Source: Pseudomonas fluorescens (GTDB lineage Bacteria; Pseudomonadota; Gammaproteobacteria; Pseudomonadales; Pseudomonadaceae). From it: DNA of 64,000 bases. How positions within the stretch are numbered: position 1 is the first letter of the stretch; every line of letters begins with the position of its first letter. The stretch is taken from positions 124,001 to 188,000 of the forward strand of contig NZ_CABVIR010000001.1 of NCBI RefSeq assembly GCF_902498065.1, read 5' to 3'. This document shows, piece after piece, positions 25,670 through 35,452 of this stretch. The notes under the pieces were generated by a model. That model was not told the DNA's origin. It saw nothing but the letters and a program-made list of their open reading frames with translations, and ran no database searches. The position numbers and the translations under genes were made by a program.

Positions 25670-26836
25670 TTACCGGGTCAGTGCGTTCAACACCGCATGG
25701 GCGATTTTGACCCGCTCCGGGTTCGGGTAGTTTTTGTTGGCCAGGATCACGATGCCGATGTCTTTCGAGGGCACGTACGCCACGTACGCACCGAAGCCAC
25801 CCGTTGAACCTGTTTTGTTGATCAGCACGTTTTCCGGTTGCGGTTGCGGCGGGTTCATCCACTGGACCTTGTGCGCCTGCATCGCCATCGACGACGAGTT
25901 GCCTGCGAGCAATTTATCGAGGGTGATCGGGTAGTGGTAAAACTCCCAACCCAGCCCCTGGGTCATGTCGCCGACCGTGTAGTAACCGGCATGCGTCGTG
26001 GCGATGGCTTGCTGCATCGGCGCTTCAAGGCCTGATGGTTTGATGTTCGCCTCGACGTAACGCATCAGGTCCGAGGCGCTGGTTTTTACGCCGTACGCTT
26101 CTGAGTCCAGCGCTCCCGGCCCGACCCGCACCGGTTTGTCCTCCTTGTTGTAGCCCTGAGCGTAAAGCGCCATCTGATCCTGCGGCACCTTTAGGAAGGT
26201 GTGTTGCAACCCGAGCTTGGGCAGCAGCGTTTTTTCCATCAGTTCGTCAAACGGCTGGCCCATGCTCTTGGCCGCGAGATACCCGAACAACCCCAGGCTC
26301 GGGTTCGAATACAGCCGATGGCTGCCGGCGGTGTAAGCCGGTTTCCACTGATTGAAATAACCAAACATCTTGTCCGGCGCATCGGCATCGCTCGGGAATT
26401 GCAACGGCAGGCCGCCGGCGGTGTACGTGCCCAGTTGCAGCACGCTGACGTGATCGAACGCGCTGCCGCGCAATGCTGGCAGGACGTGGCTGGCCTTGTC
26501 CGAGAGGGACAGTTTGCCTTTGGCCTGAGCGTAGGCGGCGAGGGTAGCGGTGAAGGTTTTGCTCACCGAGCCGATCTCGAACAGGGTGTGTTCGGTGACA
26601 GGCGTGCCGGTTTCCTTCGAGGCCACGCCGTAGTTAAAGTAATGCTGTTTACCATTCAGTGTGATCGCGACGGCCATGCCGGGAATGTTTTGTTGCTGCA
26701 TGATCGGGGCCACTGCAGCATTCACCGCTGCTTCGATCTGCGCGTCAGCCTGATTCCCTGCGACGCTGTAACCTGCACCCAGGAGCAGTCCGAAAGCGCT
26801 GTAGGATAAGACCTTGCCGAGTTTTAAGTTATGCAT
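25670..26836 (-). CDS. ampC: Class C beta-lactamase (AmpC)
   Basis: This periplasmic cephalosporinase has 388 residues from the ATG at 26836; an in-frame ATG at 26854 would add six. The signal peptide ends near SVAGNQADA. All active-site motifs are intact: SVSK (Ser90, Lys93), YSN (Tyr178) and KTG (in LINKTGSTGGFGAY). It is divergent from ampR, the classic arrangement for inducible AmpC, so expression is expected to respond to muropeptides through AmpR. Confidence 0.96.
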   Translation of the reverse strand: MHNLKLGKVLSYSAFGLLLGAGYSVAGNQADAQIEAAVNAAVAPIMQQQNIPGMAVAITLNGKQHYFNYGVASKETGTPVTEHTLFEIGSVSKTFTATLAAYAQAKGKLSLSDKASHVLPALRGSAFDHVSVLQLGTYTAGGLPLQFPSDADAPDKMFGYFNQWKPAYTAGSHRLYSNPSLGLFGYLAAKSMGQPFDELMEKTLLPKLGLQHTFLKVPQDQMALYAQGYNKEDKPVRVGPGALDSEAYGVKTSASDLMRYVEANIKPSGLEAPMQQAIATTHAGYYTVGDMTQGLGWEFYHYPITLDKLLAGNSSSMAMQAHKVQWMNPPQPQPENVLINKTGSTGGFGAYVAYVPSKDIGIVILANKNYPNPERVKIAHAVLNALTR

Positions 26837-26995
26837 GATTAAGCCGCTGTCCATGAGATTTGATGATTAAACCCGCTACACTCCGAGCGGTTTATACATC
26901 GGACCGCCGCTGAGCGTGCCAAATCTATTCAGTCTGCCGATCTTCGACAAACGACAATATTTCGGCTGAGCCATTAGAAAAACTAGGGAGTTGGC
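26837..26995. promoter_or_regulatory. ampC-ampR divergent regulatory region
   Basis: The 159-base gap between the divergent genes is the expected site of AmpR binding. A LysR-type T-N11-A pattern can be found in the GTGCCAAATCTATTCAG area (about 26916-26932), but the exact operator could not be fixed by eye. Confidence 0.45.
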
Positions 26996-27868
26996 ATGAT
27001 CCGCCCGCAATTACCGCTTAACGCACTGCGCGCCTTCGAGGCCTCGGCGCGTCATCTGAGTTTTACACGGGCGGCGGTGGAGTTGTGCGTTACGCAGGCC
27101 GCGGTCAGTCATCAGGTCAAAGGCCTGGAGGCCCAGCTCAACGTCACCCTGTTCAAACGCCTGCCACGCGGATTGATGCTGACCAGTGAAGGCGAGACCT
27201 TGTTGCCGGTGCTGCGCGAGTCCTTCGATCGAATCGCCGAAACCCTGGAGCGTTTCGAAGGCGGGCATTTACGCGAAGTGTTGACGGTGGGCGCGGTGGG
27301 GACGTTTGCGGTGGGTTGGCTGTTGCCGCGAATGGCGGACTTTCAGGCGAAACATCCGTTCATAGATTTGCGCCTGTCGACCCACAACAATCGAGTGGAC
27401 GTGGCGGCTGAAGGGCTGGATTACGCGATTCGGTTTGGCGCCGGAGCGTGGCACGGGATTGAAGCGGTGCGCTTGATCGAGGCGCCATTGTCGGTGTTGT
27501 GCGTGCCCGACATTGCCCGACAACTGCGCACGCCGGACGATCTATTGCAGCAAACGCTGCTGCGTTCCTATCGCACGGATGAGTGGCCCGAATGGTTTCA
27601 GGCCACCGGCCTGCCGGCCCATGCTGCACCGCCCAGGAGCATCGTCTTCGATTCCTCGCTGGCGATGATGGAGGCCGCACTGCAAGGTGCGGGCGTGGCC
27701 CTGGCGCCGCCGTTGATGTTTGCCCGGCAACTGGCGGCGGGGGTCATCGAGCAGCCGTTCGCCATCGGTATCACCACCGGCAGCTACTGGCTGACCCGCT
27801 TGCAGTCGCGGCCCGAAACGTCGGCGATGGCGGCGTTCAAGGGGTGGTTGTTGCACGCTTCGGGTTGA
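26996..27868 (+). CDS. ampR: LysR-type regulator of ampC
   Basis: The 290-residue LysR-family protein has an N-terminal winged helix (LNALRAFEASARHLSFTRAA, VTQAAVSHQVKGLEAQL). The effector domain has strong AmpR signatures: LSTHNNRVDVAAEGLDY, IRFGAGAWHG and SYWLTRLQSRPETSAM. In enterobacteria and P. aeruginosa AmpR represses or activates ampC depending on bound muropeptide. AGGGAG lies just before the ATG. Together with position this makes the assignment firm. Confidence 0.96.
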   Translation: MIRPQLPLNALRAFEASARHLSFTRAAVELCVTQAAVSHQVKGLEAQLNVTLFKRLPRGLMLTSEGETLLPVLRESFDRIAETLERFEGGHLREVLTVGAVGTFAVGWLLPRMADFQAKHPFIDLRLSTHNNRVDVAAEGLDYAIRFGAGAWHGIEAVRLIEAPLSVLCVPDIARQLRTPDDLLQQTLLRSYRTDEWPEWFQATGLPAHAAPPRSIVFDSSLAMMEAALQGAGVALAPPLMFARQLAAGVIEQPFAIGITTGSYWLTRLQSRPETSAMAAFKGWLLHASG

Positions 27869-27879
27869 TACGAAACCCT

Positions 27880-27967
27880 GTGGGAGCGGGCTTGCCCGCG
27901 ATGAGGGACTGACATTCAACGCTGAAGTTGACTGATAGGCCGCCATCGCGGGCAAGCCCGCTCCCAC
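27880..27967. repeat. REPIN
   Basis: Two canonical inverted REPs, GTGGGAGCGGGCTTGCCCGC and complement, lie between the convergent ampR and gudD genes. Confidence 0.9.
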
Positions 27968-27991
27968 AGGGGGATTGCGGTGTGCCGATGG

Positions 27992-29335
27992 TTAGCGCAC
28001 CAGGCTCGGCCGCTTGTTATCGAATTTCCAGCCCGCAATCAGAAACTGCATTGCCACGCTGTCATCCCGCGCGCCCAGCCCCATGCCTTTGTACAGCTCA
28101 TGGGCCTGGGCGAGTTGATCCATGTCCAGCTCAACCCCGAGTCCCGGTTTCTTCGGCACTTGCACGCAACCGTCGACGATTTGCAGCGGCGCTTTGGTCA
28201 GGCGCTGGCCGTCCTGCCAGATCCAGTGGGTGTCGATGGCGGTGATTTCGCCCGGTGCGGCGGCCGCGACGTGGGTGAACATCGCCAGGGAGATATCGAA
28301 GTGGTTGTTGGAATGCGAGCCCCAGGTCAGGCCCCATTCGTGACACATCTGCGCCACGCGGACCGAACCCTGCATCGTCCAGAAGTGCGGGTCGGCCAGC
28401 GGGATGTCCACCGATTGCAACTGAATGGCGTGGCCCATTTCCCGCCAGTCGGTGGCGATCATGTTGGTCGCGGTTTTCAGGCCGGTGGCGCGGCGGAATT
28501 CGGCCATGACTTCCCGGCCCGAATAACCGTTTTCCGCGCCGCACGGGTCTTCCGCGTAAGCGAGGACGTGATGCTGATCGCGGCACAAACGGATCGCTTC
28601 TTTCAGCGACCACGCGCCATTCGGATCGAGGGTGATGCGCGCATCGGGAAAGCGTTCGGCCAGTGCGGTAACCGCTTCGATTTCTTCGTCGCCACTGAGC
28701 ACGCCGCCCTTGAGTTTGAAGTCCTTGAAGCCGTAGCGGGCGTGTGCGGCTTCCGCCAGGCGCACCACGGCGTCGGCGGTCAGGGCTTTCTCGTGACGCA
28801 CACGGAACCAGTCGTTGTCGGCGTCCGCTTCGCTGCGGTAAGCCAGATCGGTGGCGTTACGATCACCGACATAAAACAGATAACCGAGCATTTTCACTTC
28901 ATCGCGTTGCTGGCCTTCGCCGAGCAGCGCGGCGACAGGCACGTCCAGATGCTGGCCGAGCAAATCGAGCAGCGCCGCTTCCAGGCCGGTCACCGCGTGA
29001 ATGGTGATGCGCAGGTCGAACGTCTGCAAACCGCGGCCACCGGCATCGCGGTCGGCGAAGGTCTGGCGCACCTGGTTGAGAATCCTCTGGTAGGTGCCGA
29101 TCGGGCTGCCAACCACCAGGGAGCGTGCATCTTCGAGAGTCTGGCGAATGCGCTCGCCGCCCGGCACTTCACCGACGCCGGTGTGCCCGGCGTTGTCCTT
29201 GAGGATCACGATGTTGCGGGTGAAAAACGGGCCATGGGCGCCGCTCAAGTTGAGCAGCATGCCATCGTGACCGGCCACCGGAACCACTTGCATGCTGGTG
29301 ATGATCGGGGCTTTTGCAGTGTCTTGCTGGTTCAT
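27992..29335 (-). CDS. gudD: D-glucarate dehydratase
   Basis: This 447-residue enolase-superfamily enzyme dehydrates D-glucarate to 5-keto-4-deoxyglucarate. The KLKGG motif carries the base lysine. The metal ligands lie in [19 protein letters not shown] and ATNMIATDW, and [13 protein letters not shown] carries the catalytic His. AAGGA precedes the ATG. It lies 24 bases after the transporter gene gudP on the same strand, forming a gudP-gudD operon. The next pathway enzymes are not in the window. Confidence 0.96.
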   Translation of the reverse strand: MNQQDTAKAPIITSMQVVPVAGHDGMLLNLSGAHGPFFTRNIVILKDNAGHTGVGEVPGGERIRQTLEDARSLVVGSPIGTYQRILNQVRQTFADRDAGGRGLQTFDLRITIHAVTGLEAALLDLLGQHLDVPVAALLGEGQQRDEVKMLGYLFYVGDRNATDLAYRSEADADNDWFRVRHEKALTADAVVRLAEAAHARYGFKDFKLKGGVLSGDEEIEAVTALAERFPDARITLDPNGAWSLKEAIRLCRDQHHVLAYAEDPCGAENGYSGREVMAEFRRATGLKTATNMIATDWREMGHAIQLQSVDIPLADPHFWTMQGSVRVAQMCHEWGLTWGSHSNNHFDISLAMFTHVAAAAPGEITAIDTHWIWQDGQRLTKAPLQIVDGCVQVPKKPGLGVELDMDQLAQAHELYKGMGLGARDDSVAMQFLIAGWKFDNKRPSLVR

Positions 29336-29359
29336 TTTCTGGTCCTTAAATAGCAGCGA

Positions 29360-30706
29360 TCAGGCGTGCTTGGGCGTTGGTTTGTCCAGCGCAACGGCCG
29401 GTGCGGTTTTCGCTGTGTTGCGGGCGGCGAAGACAATGATTGCGGCGATGATCGAGGTCGCGGCCAAACCGTACAGCCCGCCCTGAATCGAGCCGGTGCG
29501 CTCTTCGAGCAGACCGAAGGTGGTCGGCGCGACGAAGCCGCCGAGGTTGCCCACCGAGTTGATCAGCGCGATCACGCCAGCGGCGATTCGTGCATCCAGG
29601 TACGCCTGAGGGATCGGCCAGAACAGCGACGAAGCCGATTTGAAACCCAGCGCCGCGAAGCAGATCGCGACGAACGCGAAGATCGGCCCGCCGGTGGTGG
29701 ACATGAACATCCCCGCTGCAGCGATCAGCAGAGCCGCAGCGACCCACGCTTGCTGATGTTTCCATTTCGCCGAGAGCGACGCGAAAGCGTACATGCCGAC
29801 AATCGACAACAACCACGGGATTGAGTTGAACAGCCCGACCTGAATGTCGCTGAGGTCACCCATCTTCTTGATGATGCTCGGCAACCAGAAGGTCGCGGCA
29901 TAAATGGTCAGCTGAATGAAGAAGTAGATCAGGCAGAACAGGATGATCTGGCGATCCTTGAGCAACGTGCCCAGCGACGGTTTGATTGGCGTCGCGGCTT
30001 CGCGGGCCAGTTGTTCGTCGTCGATGGCTTTGACCAGCGCGTCCTGCTCTTCGCGGCTCAGCCACTTGGCGTCGTGGGGTTTGGAGTCAAGCCAGAACCA
30101 GACGAACACGCACAGTCCGACCGAGAACATGCCTTCAATGAAATACATCCATTGCCAGCCGTGCAGGCCGAAACCGCTGATTTGCAGGAGCAGCCCGGAC
30201 AACGGGCCGGAGATCAACGAGGCAATGGCCGAGCCGCTGAGAAAAATCGCGATGGCCTTGCCGCGTTCTACCCCAGGCAACCAGCGCGTGAAGTAATAAA
30301 TCACCCCGGGGAAGAACCCGGCTTCAGCCACGCCCAACAGGAATCGCAGGATGTAGAAATGGGTTTCGTTCTGGATGAACGCCATGCCGGCGGCCACCAG
30401 ACCCCAGGTCAGCATGATGCGGGTCAGCCAGATTCGGGCGCCGACTTTTTGCAGGAGGATATTGGAGGGGACTTCGAACAGCGCGTAACCGATGAAGAAC
30501 AGACCGGCACCGAGGCCGTAGGCGGCAGCGCCAATGCCCAGGTCATGTTCCATGTGGGCGCGGACGAAGCCGATGTTCACGCGGTCGATGTAGTTGACGA
30601 TGAACATGATGACGAACAGCGGCAGAACGTGGCGTTTCACTTTCGAGATGGCGGACTTCAGGGCCGAATCGGCGCCGTCGTGCATCCCGGGTACGGATGT
30701 ATTCAC
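29360..30706 (-). CDS. gudP: D-glucarate/galactarate:H+ symporter (MFS, ACS family)
   Basis: This 448-residue, twelve-helix MFS transporter is of the anion:cation symporter group, with the early FVIMFIVNYIDRVNIGFVRAH helix typical of hexuronate and glucarate carriers and the DRVNIG motif. The GTG at 30706 is chosen because GGGAG stands eight bases before it; an earlier GTG at 30721 lacks a site. Cotranscription with gudD supports glucarate as substrate. The FCD/GntR regulator gene is divergent. Confidence 0.92.
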   Translation of the reverse strand: MNTSVPGMHDGADSALKSAISKVKRHVLPLFVIMFIVNYIDRVNIGFVRAHMEHDLGIGAAAYGLGAGLFFIGYALFEVPSNILLQKVGARIWLTRIMLTWGLVAAGMAFIQNETHFYILRFLLGVAEAGFFPGVIYYFTRWLPGVERGKAIAIFLSGSAIASLISGPLSGLLLQISGFGLHGWQWMYFIEGMFSVGLCVFVWFWLDSKPHDAKWLSREEQDALVKAIDDEQLAREAATPIKPSLGTLLKDRQIILFCLIYFFIQLTIYAATFWLPSIIKKMGDLSDIQVGLFNSIPWLLSIVGMYAFASLSAKWKHQQAWVAAALLIAAAGMFMSTTGGPIFAFVAICFAALGFKSASSLFWPIPQAYLDARIAAGVIALINSVGNLGGFVAPTTFGLLEERTGSIQGGLYGLAATSIIAAIIVFAARNTAKTAPAVALDKPTPKHA

Positions 30707-30765
30707 TTGGTTTTCTCCCACTGATTATTTTTATGCGGGGCGTTGCAGGTGCAGCGTTGTTGATA

Positions 30766-30778
30766 GACATCATACAAC
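30766..30778. promoter_or_regulatory. Candidate operator half, gudP promoter
   Basis: GACATCATACAAC shares the CATACAA core with the site at 30901. It lies about 60 bases upstream of gudP. Confidence 0.4.
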
Positions 30779-30900
30779 TACGTTTTTTTATCCTGCAAGG
30801 GGTGGTGGTCAACAAAATCGCGTCATTCAGGATGTTTATTGCTTTATTCAGGATCGTTTGTGCGCTTGGTTGTTGTCTTGAATGCCTGATTTGTTGAGTG

Positions 30901-30911
30901 TTGTCATACAA
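30901..30911. promoter_or_regulatory. Candidate operator, TTGT-CAT-ACAA
   Basis: The inverted repeat TTGT/ACAA around CAT has the form of FCD/GntR operators. It lies about 80 bases upstream of the regulator gene. Confidence 0.45.
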
Positions 30912-30987
30912 GATAAGTGCGGTTTTATTGAGAATCCTTTCGACCGCAGTGCTACGATCCGCTCAGCCCTGCTTTCGGATGACCGCC

Positions 30988-31704
30988 ATGCAAGAAGATC
31001 TCGACGCGCCTGCCCGCAAGCGCACTCACAACCTGGCCCATGACTTGGTCGCGAAACTGACCCAGAGCATCTTGCTCGGCCAGATGCTGCCGGGGGACAA
31101 GCTGCCGTCGGAGAACAGCATTGTTCAGGAGCACGGAGTCAGTCGCACCGTGGTGCGCGAGGCGATCTCGAAGTTGCAGGCGTCGGGGCTGGTGGAAACT
31201 CGGCACGGCATCGGCACGTTTGTTATCGAGCGCGCACCGGAGCAGGGGCTGCGACTGAATGTCGATACCGCGCTGGGCGTGCGCAGCATTCTGGAGTTGC
31301 GTCTGGGCCTTGAAACCCAGGCCGCCGCGCTGGCGGCGATTCGGCGCACGGAGCAGCAATTGGCGCAGATGCGCGAAGCGCTGGACGATTATCAAAGCCT
31401 GCTCGCCAACAACGACAGCTGCGTCGAAGCCGACAAGCGTTTCCATCTATTGATCGCCGAGGCCACCGGCAATGTCTGCTTCACGGAAATCATGCTGCAC
31501 CTGGGCAGCGCCATGATTCCCCGAACCCGAGTCAATGCGGCTGAACGCGGTGCGGCGGATCTGAGCAAGCTCGGGCAGTTGGCCAATCTTGAACACGAGG
31601 CGATTCTCAACGCCATCAAGCGTCAGGACGCGGATGCGGCGCGAGCGGCGATGTGGCTGCACCTGACCAACAGCCGTGACCGGTTTCTGGCGGATCGCGG
31701 GTAA
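30988..31704 (+). CDS. FCD-domain GntR-family regulator
   Basis: The 238-residue protein has an N-terminal winged helix (LVAKLTQSILLGQMLPGDKLPSE by position 20-45, then GVSRTVVREAISKLQASGLV) and an FCD ligand domain. The FCD metal-binding positions appear in ILELRLGLE (Arg/Asp region), RFHLLIAEATGN (His) and LEHEAILNAIKRQD (His). It is divergent from gudP-gudD and so probably a glucarate-responsive regulator. The ATG at 30979 is an equally possible start. Confidence 0.88.
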   Translation: MQEDLDAPARKRTHNLAHDLVAKLTQSILLGQMLPGDKLPSENSIVQEHGVSRTVVREAISKLQASGLVETRHGIGTFVIERAPEQGLRLNVDTALGVRSILELRLGLETQAAALAAIRRTEQQLAQMREALDDYQSLLANNDSCVEADKRFHLLIAEATGNVCFTEIMLHLGSAMIPRTRVNAAERGAADLSKLGQLANLEHEAILNAIKRQDADAARAAMWLHLTNSRDRFLADRG

Positions 31705-31794
31705 CCGTTGGTCCAGTCGATAGCACGCCCTTCGGGTGACTGCTTCCAACGAGTACGGCCCAGATTTGCTGGACCTCAATCAATGAGGTGCGTG

Positions 31795-31956
31795 ATGGCT
31801 AACTCAATGGATCACGATGTTCCACCTGGCATGGACCCTTCGCGGGACCCGGCTGGCGCAGAGCCGGATCGACCTGAAGACTGGATGGATCCTGCGTCGC
31901 AAGAGGATGTACCTCCGGCGGATGAGCCCACGCCGCTGTCCGATGACAGGCGATAA
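31795..31956 (+). CDS. Small acidic, disordered protein
   Basis: The 53-residue protein is rich in Asp, Pro and Glu (MANSMDHDVPPGMDPSRD, ending PLSDDRR) and lacks hydrophobic segments, so it should be soluble and unstructured. GAGGTG six bases before the ATG and a strong terminator right after the stop argue that it is real. Its composition resembles the two small proteins at 61323-61764. No function is known to me. Confidence 0.6.
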   Translation: MANSMDHDVPPGMDPSRDPAGAEPDRPEDWMDPASQEDVPPADEPTPLSDDRR

Positions 31957-31960
31957 ACAG

Positions 31961-31986
31961 AACCCGGCCGGTGTGCCGGGTTTTTT
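31961..31986 (+). terminator. Rho-independent terminator
   Basis: The stem CCCGGC/GCCGGG is followed by six T, five bases after the small acidic ORF. Confidence 0.85.
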
Positions 31987-32014
31987 GTGCATGGCCGCTG
32001 TCCGCGTCATCGTT

Positions 32015-32085
32015 CATCGCGGGCAAGCCTGCACACAGTTTTTGTGTATGGCGAAAATCCCTGTGGGAGCGGGCTTGCCCGTGAT
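32015..32085. repeat. REPIN
   Basis: Inverted REPs at 32015-32037 (slightly degenerate, GCCTGCACAC) and 32063-32085 (GTGGGAGCGGGCTTGCCCGT) lie upstream of the acyl-CoA dehydrogenase. Confidence 0.75.
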
Positions 32086-32177
32086 GCAGGCGCCTCGGTT
32101 TGCCTGATTCACACAACTCGCTTGAAAACCAAGCAAGCGCTCGGTTAACTTCACTGAACCTTCAGTGGAGCTCGCCG

Positions 32178-33326
32178 ATGCCTGCCTTTCAGGAATACTT
32201 CGACCCCAGCCACCAATTGGTCCGCGACAGCGTCAGACGTTTCGTCGAGCGCGAGATTCTTCCGGACATCAACCAATGGGAAGAAGCCGAAAGCTTTCCC
32301 CGCGAGCTTTACCTCAAGGCGGGTGCGGCGGGGATTCTGGGGATCGGTTACCCCGAAGCCCTGGGCGGCAGCCACGAAGGTGATCTGTTCGCCAAAATCG
32401 CCGCCAGCGAAGAGTTGATGCGCTGCGGCTCTGGCGGTCTGGTCGCCGGGTTGGGTTCGCTCGACATCGGCCTGCCGCCTGTCCTGAAATGGGCCCGGCC
32501 GCAGGTTCGCGATCGTGTCGTGCCGGCTGTGCTGGCCGGCGAAAAGATCAGCGCCCTGGCCGTCACCGAGCCCAGTGGTGGCTCCGACGTGGCCAACCTG
32601 CAAACCCGAGCCGTGCGTGACGGCGACGTCTACCGTGTCAGCGGCAGCAAAACCTTTATCACCAGCGGTGTTCGCGCGGATTATTACACCGTCGCGGTGC
32701 GTACGGGCGAGCCCGGTTTTGGAGGCATCAGCCTGTTGCTGATCGAGAAGGGCACGCCAGGATTCACCGTAGGCCGCCAATTGAAGAAAATGGGCTGGTG
32801 GGCGTCGGACACGGCCGAGTTGTTCTTCGATGATTGCCGCGTGCCTGCGGGCAATCTGATCGGCGCCGAAAACATGGGCTTCGCCTGCATCATGGGCAAC
32901 TTCCAGAGCGAACGCCTGGCACTGGCGCTGATGGCCAACATGACCGCGCAACTGGCGCTGGAAGAAAGCCTGAAATGGGCCCGTCAGCGCGAAGCGTTCG
33001 GCAAGCCGATTGGCAAGTTTCAGGTGCTCAAACACCGCCTCGCGGAAATGGCCACGGCGCTGGAGGTGTCACGGGAGTTCACTTACCGTCAGGCGGCGAA
33101 AATGGCGGCGGGGCAGAGCGTGATCAAGGAAATTTCCATGGCCAAGAATTTCGCAACGGACACGGCGGATCGGATTACCACTGATGCGGTGCAGATTTTG
33201 GGGGGCTTGGGGTATATGCGTGAAAGCCTGGTGGAGCGGCTTTATCGCGACAATCGCATCTTGTCGATTGGTGGCGGGACGCGGGAAGTGATGAACGAGA
33301 TCATCAGCAAGCAGATGGGGTTGTAG
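32178..33326 (+). CDS. Acyl-CoA dehydrogenase
   Basis: The 382-residue FAD flavoenzyme oxidises an acyl-CoA to the enoyl-CoA. The signatures are ALAVTEPSGGSDVANLQT and SKTFITSGVRADYY for the middle domain, and QREAFGKPIGKFQ and QILGGLGYMRES in the C-terminal domain. The position of the usual catalytic Glu (in the motif I-x-E-G-T) is Gly here (SIGGGTREV). A Glu in NFQSERLALA (about residue 245) matches the alternative position used by isovaleryl- and long-chain enzymes. The ATG at 32178 is chosen on family length. Confidence 0.92.
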   Translation: MPAFQEYFDPSHQLVRDSVRRFVEREILPDINQWEEAESFPRELYLKAGAAGILGIGYPEALGGSHEGDLFAKIAASEELMRCGSGGLVAGLGSLDIGLPPVLKWARPQVRDRVVPAVLAGEKISALAVTEPSGGSDVANLQTRAVRDGDVYRVSGSKTFITSGVRADYYTVAVRTGEPGFGGISLLLIEKGTPGFTVGRQLKKMGWWASDTAELFFDDCRVPAGNLIGAENMGFACIMGNFQSERLALALMANMTAQLALEESLKWARQREAFGKPIGKFQVLKHRLAEMATALEVSREFTYRQAAKMAAGQSVIKEISMAKNFATDTADRITTDAVQILGGLGYMRESLVERLYRDNRILSIGGGTREVMNEIISKQMGL

Positions 33327-33349
33327 TTGGCGGTGTGGCGGCTGGCCTC

Positions 33350-33433
33350 ATCGCGGGTAAGCCCGCACACAGTGATCTTTGTCGAATGCAAGATTTGCAT
33401 CTAACGACAATCCTGTGGGAGCTTGCCAGCGAT
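33350..33433. repeat. REPIN, degenerate
   Basis: REP-like ATCGCGGGTAAGCCCGCAC and the inverse GTGGGAGCTTGCCAGCGAT lie between the acyl-CoA dehydrogenase and apt. Confidence 0.65.
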
Positions 33434-33453
33434 GGCGTCAGTGAAGGCGCCGC

Positions 33454-34002
33454 TTACTTATCGGTCAACGCAAACTGTGTCAGGCAGAAAGTAGGAATTC
33501 CCATGTCTTCCAGGCGCTGCGACCCACCCAGCTCCGGCAGATCGATAATCGCCGCCGCCTCATGAACCCGCGCGCCCATGCGCCGAATCAGGTTCGCGGC
33601 CGCAATCAGCGTGCCGCCGGTGGCGATCAGGTCATCGAACATCACCACCGAATCGCCTTCGCACAAGCTGTCGGCGTGGACTTCGAGGAAGGCTTCGCCG
33701 TACTCGGTCGCATAACCTTCGGCCAGCACGTCCGCCGGCAGTTTGCCTTGCTTGCGGAACAGCACCAGCGGCTTGTTCAACTGATAGGCCAGCACCGAAC
33801 CGATCAGGAAACCACGGGCATCCATGGCGCCGATGTGGGTGAAATCGGCCTCGACATAACGGTGGGCAAAGCTGTCCATCACCAGGCGCAGGGCTGTGGG
33901 CGACTGGAACAGCGGGGTGATGTCGCGAAAGATGACGCCCGGTTTCGGGAAGTCGATCACCGGGCGGATCAGGGATTTGATGTCGAAGGAGTCGAAGACC
34001 AT
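33454..34002 (-). CDS. apt: Adenine phosphoribosyltransferase
   Basis: This 182-residue enzyme converts adenine and PRPP to AMP (purine salvage). The family start is [32 protein letters not shown] is the flexible-loop region, and [13 protein letters not shown] is the PRPP-binding motif. It is the first gene of the conserved apt-anr-hemN-cco neighbourhood, as in P. aeruginosa. Confidence 0.96.
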   Translation of the reverse strand: MVFDSFDIKSLIRPVIDFPKPGVIFRDITPLFQSPTALRLVMDSFAHRYVEADFTHIGAMDARGFLIGSVLAYQLNKPLVLFRKQGKLPADVLAEGYATEYGEAFLEVHADSLCEGDSVVMFDDLIATGGTLIAAANLIRRMGARVHEAAAIIDLPELGGSQRLEDMGIPTFCLTQFALTDK

Positions 34003-34081
34003 CGTCGAGTTGTCCTGGCAGGCTGCAAACGTCGCAGTATAACGGTGGCTGAACCGTTTCGCTCAGCCGCCGTCGTCGCAA

Positions 34082-34816
34082 TCAACCGTCGATCGAGCCA
34101 CCGGCCAGGGCGCAGAGCTGGATCGGATCAAGGATATGGATTTCCTTGCCTTCGGCGGCGATCAGTTCGTTTTGCTGGAAACGCGTGAACACCCGCGACA
34201 CGGTCTCCACTGCCAGGCCCAGGTAATTGCCGATTTCATTGCGCGACATGCTCAGGCGGAACTGATTGGCCGAGAAGCCACGAGCACGGAAGCGCGCCGA
34301 CAGGTTGACCAGAAAGGTGGCGATGCGCTCGTCGGCGGTTTTTTTCGACAGCAGCAACATCATCTGTTGATCGTCGCGGATTTCGCGGCTCATCACGCGC
34401 ATCAACTGACGGCGCAATTGCGGCAGTTGCAGCGCCAGTTCGTCGAGGCGCTCGAACGGAATTTCGCAGACCGAGGTGGTTTCCAGCGCTTGCGCCGACA
34501 CCGGATGCTTTTCGGTGTCCATGCCCGACAGGCCGACCAACTCGCTCGGCAAATGAAAGCCGGTGAGTTGTTCTTCACCGCCATCGCTGAGGCTGAAGGT
34601 TTTCAGGGCGCCCGAGCGTACTGCATAAACGGAGTCGAAAACGTCGCCCTGACGGAACAGGAACTCGCCCTTTTTCAGCGGACGGCCACGTTTAACGATA
34701 TCGTCCAGCGCATCCATGTCTTCCAGATTCAGAGAAAGCGGCAAGCAGAGGGGAGCCAGGCTGCAATCCTTGCAATGGGCCTGGTTAGGAGCGCGCATCT
34801 TTACTGGCTCGGACAT
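34082..34816 (-). CDS. anr: Anaerobic regulator Anr (FNR/CRP family)
   Basis: This 244-residue oxygen sensor carries a [4Fe-4S] cluster and activates anaerobic genes. The N-terminal cluster cysteines are Cys15, Cys18 and Cys24 ([11 protein letters not shown]), and the fourth is Cys117 (TSVCEIPF). The nucleotide-binding-like beta roll follows, then the dimer helix and the winged helix [20 protein letters not shown], whose E-x-x-S-R recognition residues read TTGAT half sites. Candidate sites are seen upstream of hemN, ccoG, cco1, cco2 and the glutathione transferase. Confidence 0.97.
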   Translation of the reverse strand: MSEPVKMRAPNQAHCKDCSLAPLCLPLSLNLEDMDALDDIVKRGRPLKKGEFLFRQGDVFDSVYAVRSGALKTFSLSDGGEEQLTGFHLPSELVGLSGMDTEKHPVSAQALETTSVCEIPFERLDELALQLPQLRRQLMRVMSREIRDDQQMMLLLSKKTADERIATFLVNLSARFRARGFSANQFRLSMSRNEIGNYLGLAVETVSRVFTRFQQNELIAAEGKEIHILDPIQLCALAGGSIDG

Positions 34817-34972
34817 TTCTTAAATCCTTGTGGGAGAACACACATAAGACGTAAGGGTAACTCACGGAGAGACTATCCGGCCAGCGCTGTGCCGATTTGT
34901 CGCGCCGCGGTAAAGCGCCGTGATCGGCGGCCGATAACCGGGTATCTGTCTCTGCCCAAAGGTATTCGATTC

Positions 34973-35452
34973 ATGGCCACCATCGGTGTGCTCAACTCAG
35001 GCAACAATGGGGTGCAATCACTGCTTGAGCCTGCAAGCGGCTCGACCGGCGAAAACTCGGCAATTGCCCTGGGCCCGGCCACTTCGCCCGTGGCTGAAGG
35101 CATCAAAGTCTCGTTGTCAGGCGCCGGTTTGACCAAGGCTGCCAGTTCCCACGGTGACAACAAGGACATTGAAGAAAGCGGGTTGCCGGAAAACATTCAA
35201 CAGATACTGAAAATGATTCGCCGATTGCAGCAGCAAATCGCCGAGAACGTCGCGCGCATGCAAGCGGTGATGTCAGACAAACGACTCTCAGCCGAAGAGC
35301 GCAGGGCCAAACTGGGCGCGCTGCAAGCGGCCATCGGCTCGCTCAATGGCGGATTGATTACCGCCAATATGTCCCTGTCCAAAGCCATGACTCAGTCAAA
35401 CCTGACCCCCGAGCAGGTGTTGAAGACCGCGTCTCTGGCGATGAAGCCTTAG
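34973..35452 (+). CDS. Unknown small protein between anr and hemN
   Basis: The 159-residue soluble protein has a Ser/Gly-rich N-terminal half. The C-terminal half is helical, starting IQQILKMIRRLQQQIAENVARM, predicted coiled coil, followed by KRLSAEERRAKLGALQAAI. It has no signal peptide and I do not recognise a domain. A protein of similar size occupies this place in P. aeruginosa, so it is probably real. The 3' end overlaps the hemN stop by 4 bases on the opposite strand. Confidence 0.7.
   Translation: MATIGVLNSGNNGVQSLLEPASGSTGENSAIALGPATSPVAEGIKVSLSGAGLTKAASSHGDNKDIEESGLPENIQQILKMIRRLQQQIAENVARMQAVMSDKRLSAEERRAKLGALQAAIGSLNGGLITANMSLSKAMTQSNLTPEQVLKTASLAMKP

Noticed and set aside
27980..29353. 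457-residue plus-strand frame opposite gudD
   Set aside because: gudD has all catalytic motifs on the minus strand; the plus frame has none.
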